A stretch of DNA of 64,000 bases, taken from assembly GCF_000585495.1 (NCBI RefSeq), contig NZ_CP007264.1:868001-932000 (forward strand), in the 5' to 3' direction. A program made the position numbers and the translations under genes. Within the stretch, counting starts at the first letter, position 1; every line of letters starts with the position of its first letter. Of this stretch, positions 1 through 10,010 are shown one piece after another. The stretch is from Thermococcus nautili (lineage in GTDB: Archaea; Methanobacteriota_B; Thermococci; Thermococcales; Thermococcaceae). Under the pieces are notes generated by a model. It made no database searches. It was not told the DNA's origin and worked only from the letters and a program-made list of their open reading frames with translations.

Positions 1-1
1 G

Positions 2-292
2 GAGTGTCGCGAGATTGAGGTAGAGGAAGAGGACCTGGAGGCCCTCCTGTACAGCTTCCTTGAGGAACTCCTGGTGCTCCACGACATGGAGGGACTGGTC
101 TTCGGCGACGTCAGGGTCAGGATAGAGAAGACAGAGAACGGCTACCGCCTTAAAGCGAAGGCCTGTGGAGAGGTTCTCGACTACGAGAAGCACGAGCCGA
201 AAGAGGAAGTTAAGGCGATAACCTATCACGACATGAGGATTGAGAAACTGCCGGACGGGCGCTGGATGGCGCAGTTCGTTCCCGACCTGTGA
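2..292 (+). CDS. Archease, C-terminal part (5' end outside window)
   Basis: The open frame enters from the left edge and ends at TGA 290-292, so only about the last 96 residues of a protein usually near 140 residues are present. The readable part contains the archease-type segment [14 protein letters not shown] and the C-terminal [11 protein letters not shown] with a final WMAQFVPDL. Archease activates the RNA ligase RtcB and, in Pyrococcus abyssi, was reported to tune the specificity of the neighbouring tRNA m5C methyltransferase. Both of those partners follow here: the methyltransferase 9 nt downstream and rtcB two genes on. An in-frame GTG at 74 is internal and not a start. Confidence 0.88.
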   Translation, partial: ECREIEVEEEDLEALLYSFLEELLVLHDMEGLVFGDVRVRIEKTENGYRLKAKACGEVLDYEKHEPKEEVKAITYHDMRIEKLPDGRWMAQFVPDL

Positions 293-301
293 GGTGGTCA
301 G

Positions 302-1237
302 ATGAGCGCGAGGGACGTTATTAAGGAAACCAATCCCCCATTTTACGAGCGCTACTCAAAGCTCGACGATTCGGACGAGTTCTGGGAGTTCATAGTTAAA
401 CCCCTCAGGCAGAGCATCAGGGTGAACACGCTCAAGGCACCGCTGGAGGTTGTTGTTGGGAGACTCGAAGAGGAGTTTGAGCTCGAGCCGATTCCCTGGG
501 TCAGGGAGGGGTTCTTCATCAACGTTGACAACCTCGCGAAGGTTCCGGAGCACGGCTTGGGCTTAATCTTCGGCCAGGAAGCCAGCTCGATGATTCCGCC
601 GGTGGTTCTCGAGCCGAGGCCGGGGGAGCTCGTCCTCGACATGGCCGCCGCGCCGGGCTCGAAGACCGGCCAGATAGCCCAGTACATGGAGAACGAGGGG
701 TGCATAATAGCCAACGACCCCAACAGGGACAGGGCCAACGTTCTGATAGCGAACCTCAACAGAATGGGGGTTCTGATAGCGAGGGTGACGACGAGGGACG
801 GGGCCAAATTCGCGCGCTTCGAGAATACCTTCGACAGGGTTCTATTAGATGCACCGTGCTCCTCTGTCGGAATGATACGAAAGAGCTGGCGCTTCCTGAG
901 GGAGTGGCGTGAGAAGGCCGTCGTCAAGTACATGAACATTCAGAAGAGGCTTATCTTGGCCGGTTACAAGGCGCTGAAGCCCGGAGGGGTCATGGTATAT
1001 TCGACCTGTACCATAGACCCGCTGGAGAACGAGGAGGTCGTTGACTACCTCCTGAGGAAGACCGACGCGAGGCTTGAAAAGATAGACCTGCCCGTGAAGA
1101 CGAGCGAGCCCGTCCTCGAGTGGGAGGGGAAGACCTACTCGGACGAGCTGAAAAAGGCCCTGCGCATACACCCGAACGACAACGACACCGAGGCCTTCTT
1201 CATAGCGAAGATAGTCAAGCCGGGTGATGGGGAATGA
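302..1237 (+). CDS. tRNA (cytosine-C5) methyltransferase, NOL1/NOP2/sun family
   Basis: This 311-residue SAM-dependent enzyme methylates C5 of cytosine in tRNA. Visible motifs are the SAM loop DMAAAPGSKTGQ (about residues 113-124), the LLDAPCSS motif with Cys186, and YSTCTIDPLENEE with the catalytic-type Cys236. The N-terminal 100 residues match the RNA-binding region of the family. GAGGTGGTCAG lies directly before the ATG. It sits just after archease, as in Pyrococcus abyssi, where archease modulates this enzyme. Its stop overlaps the next start by ATGA. The exact target position (for example C49) cannot be read from sequence. Confidence 0.93.
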   Translation: MSARDVIKETNPPFYERYSKLDDSDEFWEFIVKPLRQSIRVNTLKAPLEVVVGRLEEEFELEPIPWVREGFFINVDNLAKVPEHGLGLIFGQEASSMIPPVVLEPRPGELVLDMAAAPGSKTGQIAQYMENEGCIIANDPNRDRANVLIANLNRMGVLIARVTTRDGAKFARFENTFDRVLLDAPCSSVGMIRKSWRFLREWREKAVVKYMNIQKRLILAGYKALKPGGVMVYSTCTIDPLENEEVVDYLLRKTDARLEKIDLPVKTSEPVLEWEGKTYSDELKKALRIHPNDNDTEAFFIAKIVKPGDGE

Positions 1238-1674
1238 GCAACCCGAGGGACGAGATTGGGAAAACCGGCGATGCCGAGCTCGTTAAAAGGCTCCTTATCG
1301 AGAACTACGGTTATGCTCCAGAGCTAATCTACGAAATCCGGGGCAACCACAGCAAGGTCTACGCCTACAAGCCTTGTCAGTTGAAGATAAGCGACACCGG
1401 CAGGAGGGGAATCTACTTCGGCAGGATAGAGAGCGACGGGATAAGGCTGACGATTGAGGGTGCCTTCCTCGTCGGACCGAAGGCGACGAAGAACGTCGTC
1501 GAGCTGGACGACGAGCGGGCGAGGCGCTATTTGGCCGGGGAGAGCGTGGAAGTTGACGCGCCGGACGGCTGGGTGCTCCTCAAATGGCGCTCCTACTACC
1601 TCGGTTCGGCCAAGGCCAAGAACGGGAGGTTGCTCAACTACGTCCCGAAGGAGAGGAGGTTAAGGATTGAGTAA
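1234..1674 (+). CDS. Conserved protein, probable PUA-like RNA-binding partner of the methyltransferase
   Basis: A 146-residue protein translated from an ATGA overlap with the m5C methyltransferase. It is beta-rich, with a helical N-terminus, then KVYAYKPCQLKISDTGRRGIYFG and a C-terminal GWVLLKWRSYYLGSAKAKNG segment. This resembles the extra domain that follows the catalytic core in bacterial RsmF-type enzymes, encoded here as a separate gene. A role in RNA recognition for the methyltransferase is an inference from fold impression and coupling; no catalytic motif is visible. Confidence 0.6.
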   Translation: MSNPRDEIGKTGDAELVKRLLIENYGYAPELIYEIRGNHSKVYAYKPCQLKISDTGRRGIYFGRIESDGIRLTIEGAFLVGPKATKNVVELDDERARRYLAGESVEVDAPDGWVLLKWRSYYLGSAKAKNGRLLNYVPKERRLRIE

Positions 1675-1690
1675 CATTTCCGTTCCTCGA

Positions 1691-1736
1691 AAGCTTAAAA
1701 TAAATCTTAGGCCCACCTAAGGAGGGGGTGAGAGGA
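1691..1736 (+). promoter_or_regulatory. rtcB promoter and ribosome binding site
   Basis: An AAGCTTAAAATAAAT TATA/BRE-like stretch at 1691-1705 is followed by GGAGGGGGTGA at 1721-1731, five bases before the ATG at 1736. The spacing implies a very short leader. rtcB can therefore be transcribed independently of the archease-methyltransferase genes. Confidence 0.6.
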
Positions 1737-3175
1737 TGGTTCCGCTGAAGAGGATTGACAAAATCCGCTGGGAGATTCCGAAGTTCGACAAGAGAATGCG
1801 CGTTCCGGGCAGGGTTTACGCTGACGACCAGCTCATCGAGAAGATGCGGCAGGACAGGACGCTGGAGCAGGCCGCCAACGTTGCCATGCTACCCGGCATC
1901 TACAAGTACTCCATAGTGATGCCCGATGGGCATCAGGGCTACGGCTTCCCGATTGGAGGCGTCGCGGCGTTCGACGTGAAGGAGGGCGTAATAAGCCCCG
2001 GAGGCGTCGGATACGACATCAACTGTGGCGTCAGGCTCATCAGAACCAACCTCACCGAGAAGGAGGTAAGACCACGCATCAAGGAGCTCGTTGACACGCT
2101 CTTCAAGAACGTTCCGAGCGGACTTGGAAGCAAGGGAAGGGTTAGACTCCACTGGACCCAGCTCGATGATGTCTTAGCGGACGGTGCCAAGTGGGCCGTC
2201 GACAACGGCTACGGCTGGAAGGAGGACCTGGAGCACCTTGAAGAAGGCGGAAGAATGGACGGAGCAGACCCAAGTGCGGTAAGCCAGAGGGCGAAGCAGA
2301 GGGGTGCTCCTCAGCTCGGCTCCCTCGGCTCCGGAAACCACTTCCTTGAGGTTCAGGTCGTTGACAAAATCTACGACGAGGAGATAGCTAAAGCGTACGG
2401 CCTCTTCGAGGGGCAGGTCGTCGTGATGGTCCACACCGGTTCGCGCGGTCTCGGCCACCAGGTGGCGAGCGACTACCTCAGGATAATGGAGAAGGCCAAC
2501 AGGAAGTACGGAATCCCCTGGCCCGACCGTGAGCTGGTGAGCGTTCCCTTCCAGAGCGAAGAAGGTCAGAGGTACTTCAGCGCGATGAAAGCTGCCGCGA
2601 ACTTCGCCTGGGCCAACAGGCAGATGATAACCCACTGGGTCAGGGAGAGCTTTGAGGAGGTCTTCAAGAGGAAAGCGGAGGACATGGAGATGCACATCGT
2701 TTACGATGTGGCACACAACATAGCCAAGGTGGAGGAGCACGAGGTCGACGGGAGGAAGGTTAAGGTCGTCGTTCACAGGAAGGGAGCGACGAGGGCCTTC
2801 CCAGCAGGCCACCCGGACGTGCCGAAGGCCTATCGCGACGTCGGCCAGCCCGTCCTTATTCCGGGCTCGATGGGAACCGCGAGCTACGTCTTGGCAGGTG
2901 CAGAAGGCTCGATGAGAGAGACCTTCGGAAGCTCCTGCCACGGCGCCGGAAGACTGCTCAGCAGGAAGGCCGCAACGAGGCAGTACCGCGGTGACAGGCT
3001 CAGGAACGAGCTCCTCCAAAGGGGTATCTACGTCCGCGCGGCTTCGTTAAGGGTCGTCGCGGAGGAGGCACCGGGTGCCTACAAGAGTGTCGATAACGTC
3101 GTCAACGTCGTCCACCAGGCTGGCATAGCAAAGCTCGTCGCGAGGATGCGTCCGATGGGCGTCGCGAAGGGCTGA
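1736..3175 (+). CDS. rtcB: RNA-splicing ligase RtcB
   Basis: A 479-residue GTP- and metal-dependent RNA ligase that joins 2',3'-cyclic phosphate (or 3'-phosphate) and 5'-OH ends, acting on tRNA exons after intron removal. Metal and guanylate residues are recognisable: GYDINCG (Cys97), GSGNHFLEV (His202), MVHTGSRG (His233), DVAHNIAK (His327) and the guanylylated histidine in SSCHGAGR (His402). Length matches the mature P. horikoshii enzyme, but no intein interrupts this copy. The archease gene at the left edge encodes its activator, and the intron-containing tRNA-Met at 27.05 kb is a likely substrate. Confidence 0.97.
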   Translation: MVPLKRIDKIRWEIPKFDKRMRVPGRVYADDQLIEKMRQDRTLEQAANVAMLPGIYKYSIVMPDGHQGYGFPIGGVAAFDVKEGVISPGGVGYDINCGVRLIRTNLTEKEVRPRIKELVDTLFKNVPSGLGSKGRVRLHWTQLDDVLADGAKWAVDNGYGWKEDLEHLEEGGRMDGADPSAVSQRAKQRGAPQLGSLGSGNHFLEVQVVDKIYDEEIAKAYGLFEGQVVVMVHTGSRGLGHQVASDYLRIMEKANRKYGIPWPDRELVSVPFQSEEGQRYFSAMKAAANFAWANRQMITHWVRESFEEVFKRKAEDMEMHIVYDVAHNIAKVEEHEVDGRKVKVVVHRKGATRAFPAGHPDVPKAYRDVGQPVLIPGSMGTASYVLAGAEGSMRETFGSSCHGAGRLLSRKAATRQYRGDRLRNELLQRGIYVRAASLRVVAEEAPGAYKSVDNVVNVVHQAGIAKLVARMRPMGVAKG

Positions 3176-3250
3176 CTACGTGTGTTTTCCCTTCAATCTT
3201 GCACTTTTCCCTTCTGTTTCCCTATAGCATGTCACGCTCCAAAAAATGTA
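3176..3250. terminator. Pyrimidine-rich convergent intergenic stretch
   Basis: Between the convergent rtcB and ABC permease genes, the top strand carries several short T-runs (TTTTCCC, CTTTTCCC, TCTGTTTCCC). Archaeal termination uses oligo-U tracts, so this is a plausible rtcB terminator. No hairpin is evident. Confidence 0.35.
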
Positions 3251-4180
3251 TCAGTTGAGGTCCCTCGTCAGGAACCTCACGTAGGAGAACGCGAAGGGTA
3301 GGAGAAGCATTACCAGCAGGAGTGCAAGGTTGTTGAAGCCGTATGAGAGGGCATCTCTGAGCGGAGTGTAGTAGTTTGTAAACTCGTCGCCCCCGAAGAT
3401 GTAAACTATAAGCTGAACGTAGTGGTGCGTCGGATTGAGCAGGTTGAACCGCAGAATCCACGCGTTTCTGCTCTCCTCCCACGCGTTGTAAGCCGGTGAG
3501 TCCCAGTAGGGCTCGGGGCCGACTATCTTATCTACAATAGCCCCCGCAATGAGGTTGTAAAATATCGGAACGAATATCGCCAGGAGAAGGCCCACTATAA
3601 GGGAGTTCTCCGGTTTCTTGAAGAGCGTTGACAGGAACAGGCCAAAGGAAAGGTAAACAAGGGTGTAAAGTGCAGTTACAAGCATCCCCATGAGCCCTCT
3701 GATGAATGAATCCATCGTTAGGGGCAATCCCAAGAGAAGTATTAAGCCGACTGTGAGGAGGAAAGTCAGGAAACTCGTAGACAGCACGAGGACCGCAAAG
3801 CCCAAGAACTTGCCGTTTATAACCTCGTCCCTGTATATGGGATGTCCGAAGAGCACCTTGGCGGTTCCCTCCTCGACTTCCCTGTTTATCGCGTCCGCCC
3901 CGAGGGAGACGCCGAGAACCGCCCCTATGATTGTGAGGAGGCTCATGTTCAGGAGAAACATAAGCGTAAATGGGGTATAATAGACGTCTCCTCTGACGGC
4001 CCACATGTCCCACAGTCCCACTGAACCAACTCTCGCCGAACCCATGTCCATGAGCTCCGACTTTGTTGAATAGACGATGAAACCGAAGAGAAGAAAATAA
4101 ATGGCCATCACTATCAGGAACCTCTTGGTTCTAACGGCAATGTAGAGCTCCTTTTTGGCCACGTTCCATGAGGGGTTCAT
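3251..4180 (-). CDS. ABC-2 type transporter permease
   Basis: A 309-residue integral membrane protein with about six hydrophobic segments: near residues 20-37, a pair around 100-140, then 150-170, 180-205 and a C-terminal segment near 280-300. The segment LGADAINREVEEGTAKVLFGHPIYRDEVINGK is typical of ABC-2 permeases. It is the last gene of a three-gene operon (ATPase, extracellular protein, permease) and overlaps the upstream gene by ATGA. The operon probably moves a substrate across the cytoplasmic membrane; the substrate is unknown. Confidence 0.85.
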   Translation of the reverse strand: MNPSWNVAKKELYIAVRTKRFLIVMAIYFLLFGFIVYSTKSELMDMGSARVGSVGLWDMWAVRGDVYYTPFTLMFLLNMSLLTIIGAVLGVSLGADAINREVEEGTAKVLFGHPIYRDEVINGKFLGFAVLVLSTSFLTFLLTVGLILLLGLPLTMDSFIRGLMGMLVTALYTLVYLSFGLFLSTLFKKPENSLIVGLLLAIFVPIFYNLIAGAIVDKIVGPEPYWDSPAYNAWEESRNAWILRFNLLNPTHHYVQLIVYIFGGDEFTNYYTPLRDALSYGFNNLALLLVMLLLPFAFSYVRFLTRDLN

Positions 4181-6282
4181 CTTCTCCCAACCCTCCTCAT
4201 CATCAGAATGACCGCCCCAAAGACCACGACGAGCACAAGGACGCCGAGATACGTGCTTCCAGAGCCCCTCTCAACGCGAACGGTGAGCATCGACTTCGAC
4301 CTGAGCTGGTCGCTGGTTATCTCCACTACGAGTGTGTAAGTGCCGGCGGGCGCCGAGGAGGGTACTGAAACGGTGACGTACACTGGTATTGAAGTTGATA
4401 TCATGACGCTCCCAGAACTTCCGAGCCTTGAAAAGTGGTCGGGACTAACGTCGAGCTTCCAGCCGCTCGGTCCTCTGACGGTGATTTTCACGTTGGTCAA
4501 AACGCCGGAGACATCAAGGTTAAGCCTTATTGAGCCACTACCTCCGGGTCTGAGAACCAAGGTATCCCTGTCGGGGATGACGTCGAGCTGGGCGTTGCTG
4601 GACACTGCCACGTCAATTGGGTACTCGCGCTCCATTGAATAACCCGAAACGGTAAGCGTTAGCCGAAGAGAACCATGACCCGTGGAGAAATACGGGTAGA
4701 GTATGAGGTAAACCGTTTTTGATTCTCCCGGTGCCAGGGAAATTTCTTTAACGGTGTCCTGGCCAGCCGAATCGAGGCTCAGGGAGTAGTCCCATCCCTG
4801 GGGCAGACCCGAAAGGGAAACGCGGTATGTGTCCTTCTTGGAGCCTAGGTTCTTTATGGTGAGGGGGATTACTCCCGGCTGGTCAGAGGAAACCGTGAGG
4901 GAACTCCTACCGAGGGTCACTTCAAAGTAGTAGGGCTTTCTCTCAAGCCGAAGTGTTATGGTTTTTGTTTCACCGTCTAGGACTGTCACGTTTCTCAAAA
5001 TCGCGTTGAAAGCATTGCCCCCTGCCCTGACCTCATGCACTCCGGGCTTTAGCCGGAACTCCGCCAACGGCCCGGAAACGTTCTTCCCATCAACCCAAAT
5101 CCAGCCATCCACGGGAGAGCCTGCATCATCAACCAGCCTGACTGTTAGTGTTCCGGGCATTCCGAGGTATGTTTTGTAAACGGTTACGGTCAGGTCGTAC
5201 GGCTTTCCATTGACGATGACCTCAACCCGGTGGTCGCCGAGGGTGGCGTTTCTGGGAACTGAAATGACCAGGGTAGTCCCCAGGTTGCCCTCAACATTAA
5301 AGGACGTTATCCGGTAGTTACCGGAAACCACGTAGGCATCCCATCCTGGAGGAGCGCTCACGGAAAGGTTAACGCCGCCATAGCCCGTAAACGTCAGGGG
5401 CACTGTTACGTTTGTACCAGCTGCAACTTCGATTCCCGAATACGGAAAGTTCATGGAGACACCGAGGCTCTGCACGTTCAAAACAAAAGTCTCGTCGCCG
5501 ACTTCAAAAACCACGCTACCGCTTCCAGACGGCTCAACGTGGAGAACAACAGTGGTGGAACCCTCGGGGGGAAGAATCACCGAGCCAACGATGAGACCGC
5601 TCTCACGGAAGCTGGCATCCCAGCCGGCCGGCGTTGAAACGATTCTAAGGGGCACCCTAAGGGTATTCCTCGAGCGGCTTGTAATCGTGATTGGGACATC
5701 AACGGGGCCGCTAACAGTTATTGAGTCATAAGGAACGAAAACCGAGTAGTCCTCTGTCTCGGGAATCCTGACCTCGGGCCCGGCGTAAACCTCGAGACTT
5801 GAGTTGGCGTAGAGGAAGAGCAGTCCGTCGAACTGGGCCGTTCCATTGGCAGGAACACGAAACACATCGCCGCAGGACAGAACGAGATATTCATTGGTGA
5901 CGTTCAGTATCGAGAATACCCTCCCAGAGAGCGAAAACTCAGTTCCAACCTTGGCAGGCACGGTTAGGACTTTTCTCCCCTCGGCAGAAACTATCAGAAA
6001 CACGGAGTTGTCAAAGTAACTACCAACGGTGACTTCGAGCCCTTTAAGGGATATCGTTCTGCCAAATGTGGCAGGTGCGAGCGCAACAACTTCCTCTCCC
6101 CTAAGTACCATAACGTACGGGCTTCCGTTGGACGCGAGAGTTGGAAAGACTGTGTAGTTGCCGACGGCGAGCTTTTCACCGATGGAAATTCTGCCCTGAT
6201 AAACGGTAACGTACGGATTTGCCAGGGCAAGAGAGGACAGCAACACAATCAAAAGGACGGCAAACCTTTTCAACTTATTCAC
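4177..6282 (-). CDS. Large exported protein with NEW3/Ig-like domains of the ABC operon
   Basis: A 701-residue protein with an N-terminal signal peptide ([19 protein letters not shown]), a beta-rich body and a C-terminal membrane anchor (YLGVLVLVVVFGAVILMM) followed by RRVGRR. Repeated segments of the type GWDYSLSL/GWDASFRE with PPGW or PQGW turns and LAPGESKTV match NEW3-like, immunoglobulin-fold domains. A carboxypeptidase-regulatory-like segment (GSPVDGWIWVDGKNVSG) lies near residue 390. It should sit outside the membrane beside the transporter, possibly as substrate or wall contact. It overlaps the ATPase stop by 8 nt and the permease start by 4 nt. Confidence 0.75.
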   Translation of the reverse strand: MNKLKRFAVLLIVLLSSLALANPYVTVYQGRISIGEKLAVGNYTVFPTLASNGSPYVMVLRGEEVVALAPATFGRTISLKGLEVTVGSYFDNSVFLIVSAEGRKVLTVPAKVGTEFSLSGRVFSILNVTNEYLVLSCGDVFRVPANGTAQFDGLLFLYANSSLEVYAGPEVRIPETEDYSVFVPYDSITVSGPVDVPITITSRSRNTLRVPLRIVSTPAGWDASFRESGLIVGSVILPPEGSTTVVLHVEPSGSGSVVFEVGDETFVLNVQSLGVSMNFPYSGIEVAAGTNVTVPLTFTGYGGVNLSVSAPPGWDAYVVSGNYRITSFNVEGNLGTTLVISVPRNATLGDHRVEVIVNGKPYDLTVTVYKTYLGMPGTLTVRLVDDAGSPVDGWIWVDGKNVSGPLAEFRLKPGVHEVRAGGNAFNAILRNVTVLDGETKTITLRLERKPYYFEVTLGRSSLTVSSDQPGVIPLTIKNLGSKKDTYRVSLSGLPQGWDYSLSLDSAGQDTVKEISLAPGESKTVYLILYPYFSTGHGSLRLTLTVSGYSMEREYPIDVAVSSNAQLDVIPDRDTLVLRPGGSGSIRLNLDVSGVLTNVKITVRGPSGWKLDVSPDHFSRLGSSGSVMISTSIPVYVTVSVPSSAPAGTYTLVVEITSDQLRSKSMLTVRVERGSGSTYLGVLVLVVVFGAVILMMRRVGRR

Positions 6283-7198
6283 CCCCGTAAACGGTCTTCA
6301 GGAAGACGTCCTCAAGGCTGGGCTCCTCCATCGTCAGCGAAACCACCGCGAGCCCCTTCGAGCACAGATACCGCGAAAGTTCCGCTCTTATGTCGCTTCT
6401 TGCAACAACCACGGCGCTGTTTTCGGAGGGACGCTCGATGGAAACAACCCCCGGGAGTTTGAGCTCGGGAATCGGGCCGTCGGTTTCTACCTTTATTACG
6501 TAGCCCTCCATCTCCATGAACTTCCTTTTAACTTCATCAAGCTTCCCAACGGCCCTGAGCTTGCCCCTAACTATTATGCCGACCCTGTCGCTGAGTTCCT
6601 CAACCTCACTGAGAACGTGACTTGAGAAGAAAACCGTCTTTCCCTCGCGCCGGTATTCTCGGATTATCTCCTTTACGAGAATTGCTCCCTCGGGGTCGAG
6701 GCCGCTCGTCGGCTCGTCAAATATCAAGAGCTCGGGGTCGTTTACCAGGGCCTGGGCCAAGAGGAGCCTCTGGCGCATTCCCTTCGAGAAAGTTTTGGCC
6801 TTCCTGTGGCGAGCCTCCCAAAGGCCAACGCGCTTGAGGAGCTCGGTGATTCTTCTCTCCATTTCCAGGTGGGGGATTTTGTAAAAGCTGGCGAAGAACT
6901 CAAGGTTCTTCCACGCCGTCAGCTCGCCATAAATCGTCGCACTCTCAGGAAGATAGCCGAGCTTTTCTTTGGCCTTGAGGGGTTCAACGGCCATATCATA
7001 ACCCAAAACCTCAATTCTGCCGGAGTCTGGAACGACTATGCCCAGTATACTCAGTATTGTTGTTGTCTTTCCGGCACCGTTTGGCCCGAGAAACCCAAAG
7101 ACTTCCCCCTCCTTGACTTCGAACGAGACACCGTCAACGGCCCGAAAGTTACCATAGCTTTTAATTAAGCTATCCACCATTATGGCTGTGGTTGGCAT
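6275..7198 (-). CDS. ABC transporter ATP-binding protein
   Basis: A 307-residue nucleotide-binding subunit. Walker A is [10 protein letters not shown] (about residues 38-47), the signature is [13 protein letters not shown], Walker B is [15 protein letters not shown] and the H-loop is FFSSHVLSE. The C-terminal 90 residues form the regulatory tail common in ABC-2 systems. GAGGTGTTGCC precedes ATG 7198, and a TATA-like CTTAAAAATC lies near 7245-7255. It energises the permease two genes downstream. Confidence 0.95.
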   Translation of the reverse strand: MPTTAIMVDSLIKSYGNFRAVDGVSFEVKEGEVFGFLGPNGAGKTTTILSILGIVVPDSGRIEVLGYDMAVEPLKAKEKLGYLPESATIYGELTAWKNLEFFASFYKIPHLEMERRITELLKRVGLWEARHRKAKTFSKGMRQRLLLAQALVNDPELLIFDEPTSGLDPEGAILVKEIIREYRREGKTVFFSSHVLSEVEELSDRVGIIVRGKLRAVGKLDEVKRKFMEMEGYVIKVETDGPIPELKLPGVVSIERPSENSAVVVARSDIRAELSRYLCSKGLAVVSLTMEEPSLEDVFLKTVYGGE

Positions 7199-7353
7199 GG
7201 CAACACCTCGGGGTAGGTTCTCCCCAATTCAAAATCGAGACAAGATTTTTAAGAATTTTGTTGGGCCCGCCCAAACACACATTGACCGCAGCCGGAAGTT
7301 CACATCAGGGGCACGCTTTTTATATTCTACCTCGAATGAAGGGTGGTGGTCTT

Positions 7354-7818
7354 ATGGAGCTGACGCACGTCGATGAAAAGGGCGTCAAGATGGTTGAGGT
7401 CGGCCACAAGGACGTCGTTTTTCGAAAAGCCGTTGCGAAGGGCAGGATTAAGCTCAGGCCCGAGACGATAGAGCTCATTAAGGCGGGAAAGACCAAGAAG
7501 GGCAACGTGATAGCGACGGCCCAGATTGCCGGGATTTTAGCGGTTAAGAAGACGCCCGAGTTAATTCCCCTCTGCCACCCGATACCTCTGACCGGCGTTG
7601 ACATAACCTTCGAGTTCGGAGAAGATTACATCGAGGCCACCTGCGAGGTTCGCGCCTATTACAAGACCGGCGTCGAGATGGAGGCCTTAACCGGTGTGAC
7701 CGTCGCGTTACTCACGATATGGGACATGGTGAAGGCCGTCGAGAAGGACGAGAACGGCCAGTACCCGGTGACCAGAATCGAGGGAATACACGTTGTGGAG
7801 AAGGTTAAACAGAAATGA
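7354..7818 (+). CDS. moaC: Cyclic pyranopterin monophosphate synthase MoaC
   Basis: Converts the cyclic GTP intermediate to cyclic pyranopterin monophosphate in molybdopterin/tungstopterin synthesis. Family motifs are [13 protein letters not shown] and [28 protein letters not shown] start at ATG 7354 (154 residues, normal family length) because GGGTGGTGGT lies just before it. The TATA box TTTTTATATT at 7316-7325 predicts transcription starting near 7345, which excludes the longer upstream readings. No other moa gene is in the window. Confidence 0.95.
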   Translation: MELTHVDEKGVKMVEVGHKDVVFRKAVAKGRIKLRPETIELIKAGKTKKGNVIATAQIAGILAVKKTPELIPLCHPIPLTGVDITFEFGEDYIEATCEVRAYYKTGVEMEALTGVTVALLTIWDMVKAVEKDENGQYPVTRIEGIHVVEKVKQK

Positions 7819-7866
7819 CCAGTAAGGGTTATAAATGGCACCTGTCGAGTACCCCCGGTGAGGAAA

Positions 7867-8379
7867 ATGTACGAGGTCAAAAAGAGCAAGTCAGGCTACG
7901 TCTTCGACCTTCCGAGGGAGAGGATAGCCTTCATGTTCCTGAAGGACGGAACCTACATGATGTTTCACGACGAGGAGTTTCTCTGCTACTCAATGAAGCC
8001 CATCGAGATTTCGAGGGAGGAACTCGAACGCTTCGAAGAAACCGGGGAGATGCCCGAACTGATAAGGCGCGTAAAGGCCCACGATTTCCCAAACGAGTGC
8101 GTCGTCAAGAGACTGCCACCTATAGACGAGGATTTGAAGCCCTTCGACCCGAACAGGAAGTGCGTCGTAATCTTCACCGGCTTCCAGGACACGGTTATAG
8201 ACTACGTTGAGAGGGACGGAATCACCTACGCGGTTGCCAAGCTGGTGGACGAGCCGGAAAAGGTCTGCAGGTTCGTCGGAAAGGGCAACTACAAGATTGC
8301 CGCGGTCAGGCTGAAGAGGAACCAGCCCTGCATGAGCAGGGAGGAGTTCAGAAAAGAACTTGAAAAGCTGAAAGAATGA
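7867..8379 (+). CDS. Conserved hypothetical protein
   Basis: A 170-residue soluble protein I do not recognise. Features are four to five cysteines (EFLCYS, NECVV, RKCVV, KVCRF, QPCMS), an acidic middle, and a lysine-rich C-terminus with a short amphipathic helix (SREEFRKELEKLKE). Start ATG 7867 is preferred over GTG 7858 because GGTGAGG lies just upstream and the TATA-like TTATAAAT at 7829-7836 gives a leader of about 12 nt. It may have its own promoter, 48 nt after moaC. Confidence 0.7.
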   Translation: MYEVKKSKSGYVFDLPRERIAFMFLKDGTYMMFHDEEFLCYSMKPIEISREELERFEETGEMPELIRRVKAHDFPNECVVKRLPPIDEDLKPFDPNRKCVVIFTGFQDTVIDYVERDGITYAVAKLVDEPEKVCRFVGKGNYKIAAVRLKRNQPCMSREEFRKELEKLKE

Positions 8380-8384
8380 AAGGC

Positions 8385-9896
8385 TCAGATGTTTCCGATT
8401 CGCTGGAGGACCATTCCCTCTATTCTTATCGGCTCTGTCCTTCTCGCGAGAACTATCGCCTGGTCGAGCCTCGCCTCGTGCTCGGCGTGAATCGTGAAGA
8501 GTGGGTCTCCTTCTTTGACCTTCTCACCGACCTTGACGTAGAGCTCCAAGCCGGCTCCCTTGTCCTCAGGAGCTCCAGCGGCCCTCGCGATGGCAGTTAT
8601 CGCCCTGTTGTCTATCGCGGTGACGTAGCCGCTCGTTGGGGCGGTGAAGGTGTAGGTCTTGTCACCTATCGGAATCTCCTCTGGCTTGATGTTGGGGTCT
8701 CCTCCCTGGGCCTCGATGATTTCTTTCATCTTCTCCCACGCCTTTCCGCTTTCAAGGATTTCCCTCGCCATCTTCTTGCCCATTCCAGCCGGAGCAACTC
8801 CACCCATCTCGAGCAGGATTCCGGCAAGTCCGGTGGCCTTCTCTATGAGGCTTCCCGGCCCCTTGCCGGTCATCAGAGCCGAGAGGGCTTCCCTGGCTTC
8901 GAGCGCCGGGCCGACGGTGTGTCCTATCGGCTGGCCACCGTAGGTTATGGCAACCTCAACATACTGGCCGAGCCTCTTGCCGAGCTCTATGAAGTCCCTC
9001 GCGAGGGCCCTCGCCTGCTCGACTGTCTCGACCTTGACGCCCTTTCCGGTTGGAATATCTATGAGGACGTACTGGCTTCCCATGGCGTACTTCTTGGACA
9101 TTATGCTCGCGAGCATGAGCCCGGTCGGGTCGATGCTGAGGGCGCGCTCGGCCTTGATTGTGATGTCGTCGGCGGGAGCGAGGTTTAAAGCCCCTCCCCA
9201 GACGAGGCACGCGCCGACCTTCTCAACTATCCTCTTGATTTCGTCGAGGGAGAAACTAACGTCGGCAAAGACCTCGACGACGTCGGCCGTTCCAGCGGCG
9301 CTGGTTATTGCCCTCGAGCTGGTCTTCGGGATTGTTAAACCGGCGGCGGCTACAATCGGAACGACAAGTATGTTGGTCTTGTTACCAGGAACGCCACCGA
9401 TGCTGTGGACGTCCATTATCGGCTTCCTGTCGATGTCGAGCATGTCGCCGGTTTCGGCCATTGCTATCGTTAAAGCCGCAATCTCGTCCATGTCGAGGCC
9501 GTTTATCTCAAGCGATGTAACGAACGCGCTTATCTCGATGTCCCTGAGCTTCCTGTCGACGATGTCCCGTATTATTGCCTCAATCTCGACCTTCCTGAGC
9601 TTCGAGCCGTTCATCTTCTTCTTTATGTAGCGGACGCTCTCCGGGGTTCCCGCGGGAATAACCGCGACGGTCTCGCCCTCGGAGAAGCTGTGGAGCTCAA
9701 GGACGTCCCTGCTAACTCCAACTTCTCCCCGCTCCACGAGGTTGCTTATGACGACGCTTCCATAGACCGTCTTCTTCCCGGCTTCGAGCTTCACGAGGTC
9801 ATCCGGGTGGAGCTTGGCCTCCTTGGCGTCCTCCTCGTTTATGAGAACCGAGTACCGGCCGCTGTAGAAGTCGAGAATCCTGACCTTTGCCCTCAT
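8385..9896 (-). CDS. deoA: AMP phosphorylase (archaeal DeoA-type nucleoside phosphorylase)
   Basis: A 503-residue enzyme that phosphorolyses AMP (also CMP and UMP) to ribose 1,5-bisphosphate plus base. That is the entry step of the archaeal pentose bisphosphate pathway through isomerase and type III RuBisCO. An N-terminal archaea-specific domain of about 80 residues precedes the thymidine-phosphorylase fold, with [15 protein letters not shown] (phosphate binding) and the signature [16 protein letters not shown]. The length equals that of the characterised T. kodakarensis enzyme. The pathway partners are not in this window. Confidence 0.95.
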   Translation of the reverse strand: MRAKVRILDFYSGRYSVLINEEDAKEAKLHPDDLVKLEAGKKTVYGSVVISNLVERGEVGVSRDVLELHSFSEGETVAVIPAGTPESVRYIKKKMNGSKLRKVEIEAIIRDIVDRKLRDIEISAFVTSLEINGLDMDEIAALTIAMAETGDMLDIDRKPIMDVHSIGGVPGNKTNILVVPIVAAAGLTIPKTSSRAITSAAGTADVVEVFADVSFSLDEIKRIVEKVGACLVWGGALNLAPADDITIKAERALSIDPTGLMLASIMSKKYAMGSQYVLIDIPTGKGVKVETVEQARALARDFIELGKRLGQYVEVAITYGGQPIGHTVGPALEAREALSALMTGKGPGSLIEKATGLAGILLEMGGVAPAGMGKKMAREILESGKAWEKMKEIIEAQGGDPNIKPEEIPIGDKTYTFTAPTSGYVTAIDNRAITAIARAAGAPEDKGAGLELYVKVGEKVKEGDPLFTIHAEHEARLDQAIVLARRTEPIRIEGMVLQRIGNI

Positions 9897-10010
9897 TCTT
9901 TCACCCCCTGTGAATTTATCTTCTCTGTCAAAGCTTACTTAAATGTTTTCGAGAAGAGCGCGCCAAAAGGTTGTGACGTGAAAAATCCCAATAGTCAGAG
10001 ACTTGTAGAA

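Noticed and set aside
2174-3019. 281-residue minus-strand frame opposite rtcB
   Set aside because: It is antisense to conserved RtcB active-site codons with no ribosome site or domain; a shadow frame.
1736-3175. Intein in RtcB, as found in some Pyrococcus species
   Set aside because: The protein reads through all active-site motifs at mature length (479 residues) with no intein insertion.
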